DNA of 64,000 nt. Source: Belnapia rosea (GTDB lineage Bacteria; Pseudomonadota; Alphaproteobacteria; Acetobacterales; Acetobacteraceae). Below, piece by piece: positions 36,562 to 43,887 of this stretch (within the stretch, counting starts at the first letter, position 1; every line of letters begins with the position of its first letter). The stretch lies in NCBI RefSeq assembly GCF_900101615.1, contig NZ_FMZX01000001.1, forward strand, positions 806,001-870,000. The letters are read 5' to 3'. Under the pieces are notes generated by a model, which saw nothing but the letters and a program-made list of their open reading frames with translations, was not told the DNA's origin and searched no databases. The position numbers and the translations under genes are program-made.

Positions 36562-37527
36562 TCATGCCTGGAACGCCCAGTCGGCCGGCTGCCAGCGGAG
36601 GCTTCCCCGGTCGGAAACGATGCGCCCGAGCCCCGGGAAGGCCATGTGCGTGGCGGCGATCAGCGCACCCTGCTCCACGGCGCGTGGGAAGAACCGCGCC
36701 CGCATGGCCTGCGCCGCTGCGTGATCCTGTTCCATGAGGAAGTTCACGTCGGTTGCCAGGGGATGCACCACCGGGAAGACCATGTCGGAAACCATGACCA
36801 GGCTCTGCCCGGCATCCTCGATCCGCACGCCGATATGGCCGGGCGTATGGCCGGTCAGGTCGACGATGGAGATGCCGCGTGTGATCTGGCGCTCGCCGTC
36901 GATGGCCTGCAGCCGCGGGTAGAGTCGCACCACCTCGGCCGACAGCCGGAAGCTGGCCTGCAGGTAGTCCGGGGCGCCGCTCCGCTTGGCCGGATCCGTC
37001 CAGTGCGCCACGTCACGCCGGTCGATGTAGATCTCGGCGTTGGGAAAGCTGTTCCGCCCGCCGGCAACCAGCCCACCGATGTGGTCCTGGTGCATGTGGG
37101 TCACGATGACCGCGTCGATCTGGTCGGGGCGCAGGCCGAGGCTGGCGAGCGCCTGCGGCAGCATGCCTGTCTGGCCGAGCGAACCGGCCGGCCCGGCATC
37201 GATCAGGATCCGGCGCTCGCCATCCTCGACCAGGTACTGGTTGAACAGGAAGCGGACGCCGCCGGGCCGGGCCACGAACTGTGCCCGCGCCGCCTGCTCG
37301 ACCTGCTCAGGCGTGCGGCCCGGGAAGTAGCTGTACGGCATGTCCGCATAGCCGTCCGCCAGTGCGGTCACGGTGAAGCGACCGACCCGGATCTGCGCCC
37401 GGGGCGGGATGACGGCCGGGCTGGCCGCGGCGGCGTGGCTCGCCGGGCCAGTAAGGGGCAGGGTTCCGGTGGCCAGGGCACCGAGGGGAAGGCCGAGCGT
37501 GAGGGCACGGCGGGACAGACCGGTCAT
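36562..37527 (-). CDS. Exported MBL-fold hydrolase, methyl parathion hydrolase-like
   Basis: A 321-residue metallo-beta-lactamase-fold hydrolase. A twin-Arg leader (SRRALTLGLPLGALATG ... SHAAAA) directs it to the periplasm. Metal ligands are in THMHQDHIGG, GHTPGH, the Asp of VMVSDMVF and the His of AATHMAFPG. The order and spacing (VGRFTVTALADGYADMP; LIDAGPAGSLG; SFPNAEIYIDRRD) closely match methyl parathion hydrolase and its dihydrocoumarin-hydrolase relatives, so lactone or organophosphate ester hydrolysis is plausible. AAGGAG precedes ATG 37527. Divergent LysR gene at 37672. Confidence 0.9.
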   Translation of the reverse strand: MTGLSRRALTLGLPLGALATGTLPLTGPASHAAAASPAVIPPRAQIRVGRFTVTALADGYADMPYSYFPGRTPEQVEQAARAQFVARPGGVRFLFNQYLVEDGERRILIDAGPAGSLGQTGMLPQALASLGLRPDQIDAVIVTHMHQDHIGGLVAGGRNSFPNAEIYIDRRDVAHWTDPAKRSGAPDYLQASFRLSAEVVRLYPRLQAIDGERQITRGISIVDLTGHTPGHIGVRIEDAGQSLVMVSDMVFPVVHPLATDVNFLMEQDHAAAQAMRARFFPRAVEQGALIAATHMAFPGLGRIVSDRGSLRWQPADWAFQA

Positions 37528-37594
37528 GGCTTGCTCCTTCTGATCAGGTCCGCGGCCTCGGTGGGCCTGCCTGATGGGCGGTGTTTGCCTGGCC

Positions 37595-37612
37595 GGAAGG
37601 CTATGGCCTTCC
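37595..37612. promoter_or_regulatory. Palindrome in the MBL/LysR divergent promoter region
   Basis: GGAAGGC (37595-37601) and GCCTTCC (37606-37612) separated by TATG form an 18-bp dyad in the 144-nt gap between divergent genes. A LysR-type regulator beside its target commonly binds such a dyad; this assignment is inference. Confidence 0.45.
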
Positions 37613-37647
37613 CACCGTGACGCGATATCCTGCCCGAATGGGAGCAC

Positions 37648-37668
37648 GCCTCCCGTTTCATGGGAGGC
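37648..37668 (+). promoter_or_regulatory. Hairpin covering the lysR ribosome-binding site
   Basis: GCCTCCC (37648-37654) pairs perfectly with GGGAGGC (37662-37668) around GTTTCAT. GGGAGG is the ribosome site of the LysR gene (ATG 37672), so in the folded mRNA it would be hidden. The in-frame ATG at 37660 lies in the loop and lacks its own site, which supports 37672 as the start. Confidence 0.45.
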
Positions 37669-37671
37669 AGC

Positions 37672-38586
37672 ATGGACCGGTTCGACGCGATGTCGGTGCT
37701 GCTGGCCGTTGTCGAGGAGGGGAGTCTCTCGGCCGCATCGCGCCGCCTGCGGGCGCCACTCGCCACGGTCAGCCGCAAGGTGGCTGACCTCGAACGGCAC
37801 CTCGGCACCCGGCTCCTGGTGCGAACCAGTCGCCATGTCGAGCTCACCGATACCGGGCGCGCCTATGTCGCCGCATCGAAGCGGATCATCGAGCAGGTGG
37901 AGGAGGCCGAACGGCAGGCCGCAGGCGAGTACAGCGCCCCGCGTGGCGAATTGCACGTCACTGCTCCGGTCATGTTCGGCCAACGGCACCTGCTGCCGGT
38001 CGCCCTCGCGTTCCTGGACGAGCAGCCCGAGATCAGCCTGAGACTTATGCTGATCGATCGCCAGGTCAGCCTGGCCGACGAGCACATCGATGTTGCCCTG
38101 CGCATCGGGCACCTTGAGGACAGCGGGCTGGTTGCCACGCGCGTCGGGGCGGTGCGCCGCGTCATCTGCGCGTCGCCAGGGTATCTCGCCCGACGGGGCG
38201 TGCCACGCCTGCCCGAGGATCTGGCGCAGCATGACGGCATCAGCTTCCAGGGCTTCGCCCAATCCCCCGAGTGGCGCTATCGGCGGGACAGCGCCGCCTT
38301 CACGGTCGAGCCACGCCGCAGACTTGCCGTCAACACGACGGAGGCCGCCATACAGGCCGCACTGGCCGGTTTCGGCGTGATCCGCGTGCTGTCCTACCAG
38401 GTCGCGGACGAGTTGCGGTCCGGCCAACTCCGGACGCTTCTCGCGGATTTCGTGCCGGAGCCGATGCCGGTGAGCCTGGTCTACGGGATGGCCGAGCTTC
38501 TACCGTTAAAAGTCCGGAGCTTCCTGAACTGGACCGTGCCGCGGCTACGGACCGGCATGGCCAATCTGGATTCGACGATCCCCTGA
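37672..38586 (+). CDS. LysR family transcriptional regulator
   Basis: A 304-residue LysR regulator of the CrgA-like group: N-terminal winged helix-turn-helix (MDRFDAMSVLLAVVEEGSLS; ATVSRKVADLERHLG), then a LysR substrate domain (PRGELHVTAPVMFGQRHLLP ... IDVALRIGHLEDSGLVATRVG). It is divergent from the exported MBL hydrolase, which it probably controls together with itself. The ribosome site GGGAGG is seven nt from ATG 37672 and lies in a hairpin. Confidence 0.94.
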   Translation: MDRFDAMSVLLAVVEEGSLSAASRRLRAPLATVSRKVADLERHLGTRLLVRTSRHVELTDTGRAYVAASKRIIEQVEEAERQAAGEYSAPRGELHVTAPVMFGQRHLLPVALAFLDEQPEISLRLMLIDRQVSLADEHIDVALRIGHLEDSGLVATRVGAVRRVICASPGYLARRGVPRLPEDLAQHDGISFQGFAQSPEWRYRRDSAAFTVEPRRRLAVNTTEAAIQAALAGFGVIRVLSYQVADELRSGQLRTLLADFVPEPMPVSLVYGMAELLPLKVRSFLNWTVPRLRTGMANLDSTIP

Positions 38587-38665
38587 CACCCATGGCAACG
38601 CAAGCACCAGGCCTCGAAGCGCAGCACTCCGGGCGCAGGCGATCACCCGCTGCGAAGGCGCCACT

Positions 38666-39631
38666 TCAATCCACCCGCATCCCCGCATGCCGCACCACCG
38701 GCGCCCAGCGCGCACGATCCTCGGCGAAATAGCGGGCGAATTCCTCCGGGCTCGCGCTTGGCTCCACCTCGAGGCCGCCCTCCAGCAGCCGCCGCCGCAC
38801 CTCCGGCTCCGCCAGCGTGTCGCCCAGCGCCGCATGCAGGCGCAGCACCCGCCCGGGCGGCGTGCCGCCCGTCGCCAGCAGGCCGAACCAGGTCGCCGCC
38901 TCGATCTGCGGGAAACCCTGCTCCCCGGTGGTCGGCAGCCCCGGCATGGCGGCGCTGCGCGCCCTCCCGGCGATGGCGATCGCCCGCAGCGTGCCGGACT
39001 GGATGGCCGGCAGCATCGGCGCCAGCGCATTGGTGAAGACCTGCACGCGCCCGGCCAGCAGGTCGTTCAGCGCCGGCCCGGTGCCGCGATAGGGGATATG
39101 CTCCATCGGCACGTCGAGCGCCTGGGCGATCATCGCCCCCGCCGCATGCCCCGTGCTGCCGACGCCGGGCGAGGCATAGACGAGGGGCGGGGAGGCCGCC
39201 CGCGCCACCGCCTGCAGCTCCGCAAGGGTCCGCGCCGGGACGGCGGGATGAACGGTGATGACATTGGGCCCGAGCCCGATCAGCCCGATCGGCGCGAAGG
39301 CCGTGGCGACGTCATAGGGCACCCGCGCCTGCACCAGGCTGGTGATGGTGAGGCTGCCGCTGCCGCCGAGCACCAGCGTATAGCCATCCGGTGGCGCCTT
39401 GGCGACGACATCGGCGCCGAGCATCCCGCCCGCGCCGCCGCGGTTCTCGATGACGACGGGCTGGCCGAGCCGTGCCGCCATCCCCTCGGTCACCAGCCGG
39501 CCGACGATGTCGTTCGTGCCGCCCGGCGGCCAGGGGATGACGAGGCGGATGGGCCGGTCCGGGAAGGCCGCATCGGCGCGCGCGATCGCGGGTGCCGCCA
39601 GCAGCCCCGCGACCAGCGCGCGCCGCCGCAT
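38666..39631 (-). CDS. Bug/TctC-type solute-binding protein
   Basis: A 321-residue Bug receptor. The leader [21 protein letters not shown] is a short signal with Arg residues; IRLVIPWPPGGTNDIVGR, ENRGGAGGMLGADVVAKAPPDGYT and YASPGVGSTGHAAG are the family blocks. ATG 39631 shares a base with the stop of the formaldehyde dehydrogenase gene (TGATG), so the two are coupled. No TctAB partners here. Ligands of this family are mostly small carboxylates or aromatic acids. Confidence 0.93.
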   Translation of the reverse strand: MRRRALVAGLLAAPAIARADAAFPDRPIRLVIPWPPGGTNDIVGRLVTEGMAARLGQPVVIENRGGAGGMLGADVVAKAPPDGYTLVLGGSGSLTITSLVQARVPYDVATAFAPIGLIGLGPNVITVHPAVPARTLAELQAVARAASPPLVYASPGVGSTGHAAGAMIAQALDVPMEHIPYRGTGPALNDLLAGRVQVFTNALAPMLPAIQSGTLRAIAIAGRARSAAMPGLPTTGEQGFPQIEAATWFGLLATGGTPPGRVLRLHAALGDTLAEPEVRRRLLEGGLEVEPSASPEEFARYFAEDRARWAPVVRHAGMRVD

Positions 39632-40743
39632 CAGTAGACGACCACGCTGCGGATGCTCTCGCCGCGCTCCATCAGCTCGAAGCCGTGGTTGATCTGGTCG
39701 AGCGGCATGGTGTGGGTGATCAGGCTGTCGATGTCGATCTTCCCCTCCATGTACCAGTCGACGATCTTCGGCACGTCGGTCCGGCCCCGTGCGCCGCCGA
39801 AGGCGGTGCCGCGCCAGTTCCGCCCGGTGACGAGCTGGAAGGGCCGCGTGCTGATCTCCTCGCCCGCGCCGGCAACGCCGATGATGATGCTCTCGCCCCA
39901 GCCGCGATGCGTGCATTCCAGCGCCTGGCGCATCACCTTGGTATTGCCGATGCATTCGAAGGAGAAGTCGGCCCCGCCGCCGGTCAGGTCGATGATGGCC
40001 TGCACCACGCGGTCGTGCCCGACATCGTTCGGGTTGATGAAATGCGTCATGCCGAACTGGCGCGCCATCGCCTCGCGGCCTGGGTTGAGGTCGATGCCGA
40101 TGATCTTGTCGGCGCCCACCATCCGCGCGCCCTGCAGCACGTTCAGCCCGATGCCGCCGAGGCCGAAGACCGCGACATTGGCGCCCGGCCAGACCTTCGC
40201 CGTGTTGATGACGGCGCCGACGCCCGTGGTCACGCCGCAGCCGATATAGCAGATCTTGTCGAAAGGCGCGTCCTCCCGGATCTTCGCCAGCGCGATCTCC
40301 GGCAGCACGGTGAAATTGGCGAAGGTCGAGCACCCCATATAATGCATCACCTGCGTCCCCTCGCAGGAGAAGCGGCTGGTGCCATCCGGCATGACGCCGC
40401 GGCCCTGCGTCGCGCGGATCGCCGTGCAGAGGTTGCTGCGCTGGCTGAGGCAGGTTTTGCACTGCCGGCATTCCGGCGTGTAGAGCGGGATCACATGGTC
40501 GCCCGGCTTCAGGCTGGTGACGCCAGCGCCGACCTCGCGGACGATCCCCGCGCCCTCATGGCCGAGGATGGCGGGGAATAGCCCCTCGGGGTCGCGCCCG
40601 CTCAGCGTGTACTGGTCGGTGTGGCAGAGGCCGGTGGCCATCACCTCCACCAGCACCTCGCCCGCCTTCGGGCCGCCGATCTCGATGGTCTCGATGCTGA
40701 GCGGCTTTCCTGCCGCCCAGGCCACCGCTGCCCGTGTCTTCAT
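39631..40743 (-). CDS. frmA: S-(hydroxymethyl)glutathione dehydrogenase (class III ADH)
   Basis: A 370-residue zinc alcohol dehydrogenase of class III. Catalytic zinc ligands are in [20 protein letters not shown] and [11 protein letters not shown]; the structural-zinc region reads [15 protein letters not shown]; the NAD site is [17 protein letters not shown]. It oxidises S-hydroxymethylglutathione, detoxifying formaldehyde. The gene is followed by a coupled Bug receptor, an unusual partner. Its ribosome site GCAGGGG lies within a long hairpin (40744-40803). No frmR-type regulator is next to it. Confidence 0.95.
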   Translation of the reverse strand: MKTRAAVAWAAGKPLSIETIEIGGPKAGEVLVEVMATGLCHTDQYTLSGRDPEGLFPAILGHEGAGIVREVGAGVTSLKPGDHVIPLYTPECRQCKTCLSQRSNLCTAIRATQGRGVMPDGTSRFSCEGTQVMHYMGCSTFANFTVLPEIALAKIREDAPFDKICYIGCGVTTGVGAVINTAKVWPGANVAVFGLGGIGLNVLQGARMVGADKIIGIDLNPGREAMARQFGMTHFINPNDVGHDRVVQAIIDLTGGGADFSFECIGNTKVMRQALECTHRGWGESIIIGVAGAGEEISTRPFQLVTGRNWRGTAFGGARGRTDVPKIVDWYMEGKIDIDSLITHTMPLDQINHGFELMERGESIRSVVVY

Positions 40744-40803
40744 TGCTGCAACCCCTGCCGCTTCCGGCGGTAATCTGCCGCCAGTCGGGGCAGGGGTCCA
40801 GCA
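40744..40803 (-). promoter_or_regulatory. Long hairpin spanning the frmA ribosome site
   Basis: On the minus strand, nested stems pair 40744-40748 with 40799-40803, 40751-40759 (ACCCCTGCC) with 40789-40797, and 40666-type inner bases 40766-40770 with 40778-40782. It starts just after the DUF3597 stop (40810), so it may end that transcript, and its 3' arm AGGGG is the only ribosome site before frmA ATG 40743. Confidence 0.5.
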
Positions 40804-40809
40804 GTGCGG

Positions 40810-41214
40810 TCAGTCCTTCAGCTCGGCCGGAACCTTGCCGCCATTCTCGGCGAGCTTCCGCATCACCTGCTGATGCAGCCAGACGTTCATCTTGGCCGAG
40901 TCGTTGGTGTCGCCGGTGTAGTTCAGCTCCTTCGCCAGCTCCTTCCGGTTCTCGAGGCTGCTGTCGAGCTCGAGCAGCTTCATCAGGTCGACGATCGAGT
41001 GCCGCCAGTCGAGCTTCTGCCGCTGCTGCGCCAGGAGGCCGTCGAGGATGCCGGTGACATCGACCGGCGCCGCCGCGCTGGCCGAACCTGCGGCCGGCAG
41101 GTCATCGGTCGGGCCGGGGGATTGCGGCGGCGCGACGGCCGTACCGGCATCGGAGGCGGGGGCGGCCTGGGCATGGCCACGCAGCTTGTCGAGGATGCGG
41201 CTGAAGATACTCAT
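40810..41214 (-). CDS. DUF3597 domain protein
   Basis: A 134-residue protein: N-terminal MSIFSRILDKLRGHA, an Ala/Pro-rich linker (about residues 20-55), and the DUF3597 domain (VDVTGILDGLLAQQRQKLDW ... SIVDLMKLLELDSSLENRK, then ELNYTGDTNDSAKMN and WLHQQVMRKLAENGG). Resembles LysM-linked/periplasmic small-domain proteins whose function is unknown. CAGGAGA precedes ATG 41214. It is divergent from metE; the frame extends upstream without a ribosome site. Confidence 0.85.
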   Translation of the reverse strand: MSIFSRILDKLRGHAQAAPASDAGTAVAPPQSPGPTDDLPAAGSASAAAPVDVTGILDGLLAQQRQKLDWRHSIVDLMKLLELDSSLENRKELAKELNYTGDTNDSAKMNVWLHQQVMRKLAENGGKVPAELKD

Positions 41215-41322
41215 GCGGAATGCTCTCCTGTTACTCGGCAGAGACAACGATCCGCAGCCCATCCGGTTCATCAGGGGAGCAGCGCCCCATCCCCGTCCAG
41301 CAGGGCTTGTCACTCATAAACT

Positions 41323-41340
41323 CATAAGGATATCCTTATG
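41323..41340. promoter_or_regulatory. 18-bp perfect palindrome upstream of the metE riboswitch
   Basis: CATAAGGAT followed by its exact complement ATCCTTATG, ending two nt before the riboswitch P1 stem. It is a striking AT-rich dyad with a central GATATC. Its position at the metE promoter fits an operator; the GATATC-centred form recalls sites of ArsR-family SAH-sensing regulators (SahR) described in proteobacteria. That identity is a hypothesis. Confidence 0.6.
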
Positions 41341-41341
41341 C

Positions 41342-41525
41342 GGCGATGGTCCCGCGCGAGCGGGCGAAGAGGGAAGGCCGGCAGGGTCGGCCGCTGCCCC
41401 AGCAACTGTAGGCGGAGAGCCGCCGGCCCATGCCCCGATCCATCGGGGCCGCCACTGCACCCATCCGGGTGCGGGAAGGCGCGGCCGGCGGCGGCGACCC
41501 GCGAGCCAGGAGACCTGCCATCGCC
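41342..41525 (+). promoter_or_regulatory. Cobalamin riboswitch aptamer of metE
   Basis: The conserved core elements occur in order: AAGAGGGAA (41367-41375), CAGCAACTGTAG (41400-41411), GCCACTG (41451-41457), GGGAAGGC (41473-41480) and the B12 box AGCCAGGAGACCTGCC (41504-41519), an exact match to the consensus. P1 closes with GGCGATGG (41342-41349) pairing to CCATCGCC (41518-41525). When cobalamin is bound it would repress the B12-independent methionine synthase that follows, saving resources when MetH can work. Confidence 0.95.
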
Positions 41526-41599
41526 GGTGACCGCCTGTCGCGGCACCGCCACCTTTTCCACCGGGCTGGGTGCACCGGCGGGCAGGAGACAGGCTTGCC
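41525..41599 (+). promoter_or_regulatory. Putative expression platform of the metE riboswitch
   Basis: Directly after P1, CGGTG-A-CCGC (41525-41534) pairs with GCGGCACCG (41540-41548), and TTTT follows at 41554-41557, terminator-like. The metE ribosome site GGCAGGAGAC (41581-41590) repeats the B12-box sequence CAGGAGAC, and its GGCAGG is complementary to CCTGCC (41514-41519) of the aptamer. Both terminator and ribosome-site sequestration are therefore possible. Confidence 0.5.
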
Positions 41600-43822
41600 A
41601 TGACCATCGCCGCCAATCTCGGCTATCCGCGCATCGGCCCGCACCGCGAGCTGAAATTCGCCCTCGAGGCCTTCTGGGCAGGCACCGCCTCCGAGGCCGA
41701 GCTGCAGGCCACCGCCGTCCGCCTCCGCACCGCCAGCCGCGCGCTGCAGCAGGGCGCCGGGATCAACCACATCCCCTCCGGCGACTTCGCCCTCTACGAC
41801 CATGTGCTGGAGACCGCCGCCGCCCTCGGCACCTTCTCGGCGGAAGGCGAGGGGCCGCTGCCGCTCGCCAGCCTCTTTCGCCTCGCCCGCGGCGCCGGGG
41901 ACACGCCCGCGCTCGAGATGACGAAGTGGTTCGACACCAACTACCACTACCTGGTGCCCCGCCTCTCCGCTGGGCAGCGCTTCCACCTCGCCGCGAACCC
42001 CTGGGCCGATGCGGTGCGCGAGGGCCTTGCCCAGCACTGCCGCACCCGACCCGTGCTGCTCGGCCCGGTCTCCTTCCTGATGCTGGCGAAGAGCGCCGAC
42101 GGCACCAACCCGCTCGCCCTCCTGCCCGCCCTGCTGCCCGCCTATGCCGCCGCGCTCCGCGGCATCGCCGAGGCCGGCGCCGCCTGGGTCCAGATCGACG
42201 AGCCCTGCCTCGCCACCGACCTTCCCGCCGGCGCCGCCGAGGCCTTCGAGACCGCCTATCGCAGCCTCGCCGAGGCCGCGCCCGGCCTCTGCCTGCTGCT
42301 CTGCACCTATTTCGGCGGGCTGCGGGAGAACCTGCCGCTCGCCTTCGGCCTGCCCGTGCAGGGCGTGCATCTCGACCTGGTGCGGGACCCGGGCCAGCTC
42401 GCCCTGGCCCTCGCCCTGGCGCGCCGCGACCAGACCCTCTCCCTCGGCCTGGTCGATGGCCGCAATGTCTGGCGGACCGACCTGCGCGCTGCGCTGAACC
42501 TCGCCGGCCGCGCCGCCGGGCACCGGCTCATGGTCGCCCCCTCCTGCTCACTGCTGCACGTCCCCCACGGCCTGCGCGGCGAGACGGCGCTCGACCCGGC
42601 GCTGCGCCGCCGCCTCGCCTTCGCCGAGGAGAAGCTTGGCGAGGTCGTGGCCCTGGCCCGCGCGCTCGATGAGGGCGAGGCCGCCATAGCCGCCCTGCTG
42701 CGCGAGAGCGACGCCGTCGCCGCCGAGCGCCGCGCCGAGGCACCGCCGCCCGCCCTCGCGCCGGAGCCGCCGCCCCGCACCGCCTATGCCACCCGTGCCG
42801 CGCTCCAGCAGGTCCGGCTGAACCTGCCGCCGCTGCCGACTACCACCATCGGCTCCTTCCCGCAGACCGCCGAGATCCGCGCCACCCGCGCTGCCCTCGC
42901 CCGCGGCACGCTGGACGAGGCCGGCTACGAGGCGGCGATGCGCGGCCACATCGCCGAGGCCGTGCGCTGGCAGGAGGAGCTCGGCATCGACGTCCCCGTC
43001 CATGGCGAGTTCGAGCGCAACGACATGGCGAAGTATTTCGGCGAGCGCCTCGCCGGCTTCGCCTTCACCCGGAACGGCTGGGTGCAGAGCTACGGCAGCC
43101 GCTGCGTCGCCCCGCCCATCATCTGGCGCGACGTCGCCCGGCCGGAGCCGATGACGGTGCGATGGAGCGCCTATGCCCAGTCGCTCACCGGCCGTCCGAT
43201 GAAAGGCATGCTCACCGGGCCGGTGACGCTGCTGCAATGGTCCTTCGTCCGCGACGACCTGCCGCGCGAGACCGTCTGCCGGCAGATCGCCGAGGCCATC
43301 CGCGCCGAGGTGCTGGACCTGGAGGCGGCCGGCATCCCCATCGTCCAGATCGACGAGCCGGCCTTCCGCGAGGGCCTGCCGCTCCGCGCCACGGACCGCG
43401 CCGGCTATCTCCGCTGGGCCGTCGCCTGCTTCCGCCTCTGCTCGTCCGGCGTGCGCGACGAGACGCAGATCCACACCCATATGTGCTACAGCGAGTTCGC
43501 CGACATCATCGAGGCGATCGCGGCGATGGATGCCGATGTCATCTCCATCGAGACGGCGCGCAGCCGGATGGAGCTACTGGAGGCCTTCACCGGCTTCGCC
43601 TGGCCGAGCGGCATCGGTCCGGGCGTCTGGGACATCCACAGCCCCCGCATCCCCTCGGCGGCGGAGATGGCCGACCTTCTCCGCCTGGCGCTGCGCCACC
43701 TGCCCGCCGACCGGGTCTGGGCCAACCCCGATTGCGGCCTCAAGACCCGTGGCTGGGGCGAGGTGCGGCCGGCGCTTGAGAACCTAGTCCGGGCCGCGGA
43801 GGCCGTCCGCGCCGAGCTCTGA
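41600..43822 (+). CDS. metE: Cobalamin-independent methionine synthase
   Basis: A 740-residue MetE: transfers a methyl group from 5-methyltetrahydropteroyl-triglutamate to homocysteine without B12. The N-terminal barrel (NLGYPRIGPHRELKFALEAF) is followed by the catalytic barrel; zinc ligands are His and Cys of IHTHMCYSEF (about residue 627), Glu of SIETARS and Cys of NPDCGLKTR (about 712). Regulation by the upstream cobalamin riboswitch is explicit in sequence. ATG 41600 with GGCAGGAG upstream is chosen over an in-frame start 30 nt earlier. Confidence 0.98.
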   Translation: MTIAANLGYPRIGPHRELKFALEAFWAGTASEAELQATAVRLRTASRALQQGAGINHIPSGDFALYDHVLETAAALGTFSAEGEGPLPLASLFRLARGAGDTPALEMTKWFDTNYHYLVPRLSAGQRFHLAANPWADAVREGLAQHCRTRPVLLGPVSFLMLAKSADGTNPLALLPALLPAYAAALRGIAEAGAAWVQIDEPCLATDLPAGAAEAFETAYRSLAEAAPGLCLLLCTYFGGLRENLPLAFGLPVQGVHLDLVRDPGQLALALALARRDQTLSLGLVDGRNVWRTDLRAALNLAGRAAGHRLMVAPSCSLLHVPHGLRGETALDPALRRRLAFAEEKLGEVVALARALDEGEAAIAALLRESDAVAAERRAEAPPPALAPEPPPRTAYATRAALQQVRLNLPPLPTTTIGSFPQTAEIRATRAALARGTLDEAGYEAAMRGHIAEAVRWQEELGIDVPVHGEFERNDMAKYFGERLAGFAFTRNGWVQSYGSRCVAPPIIWRDVARPEPMTVRWSAYAQSLTGRPMKGMLTGPVTLLQWSFVRDDLPRETVCRQIAEAIRAEVLDLEAAGIPIVQIDEPAFREGLPLRATDRAGYLRWAVACFRLCSSGVRDETQIHTHMCYSEFADIIEAIAAMDADVISIETARSRMELLEAFTGFAWPSGIGPGVWDIHSPRIPSAAEMADLLRLALRHLPADRVWANPDCGLKTRGWGEVRPALENLVRAAEAVRAEL

Positions 43823-43833
43823 CGCCGGGGAAC

Positions 43834-43858
43834 TAGGCGCGGCCATGGGCCGCGCCTA
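43834..43858 (+). terminator. Hairpin after metE
   Basis: A perfect 11-bp stem (43834-43844 with 43848-43858) with a 3-nt loop, 12 nt after the metE stop. It precedes the thiolase ribosome site (AGAGGAACGGAG). No T-run, so termination may be incomplete. Confidence 0.6.
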
Positions 43859-43887
43859 TCTTCGGGCCAGAGGAACGGAGCAAATCC

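Noticed and set aside
36562-38427. Apparent 621-residue protein containing the MBL hydrolase
   Set aside because: The N-terminal 300 residues are antisense to lysR; the MBL gene has its own ribosome site and Tat leader at 37527.
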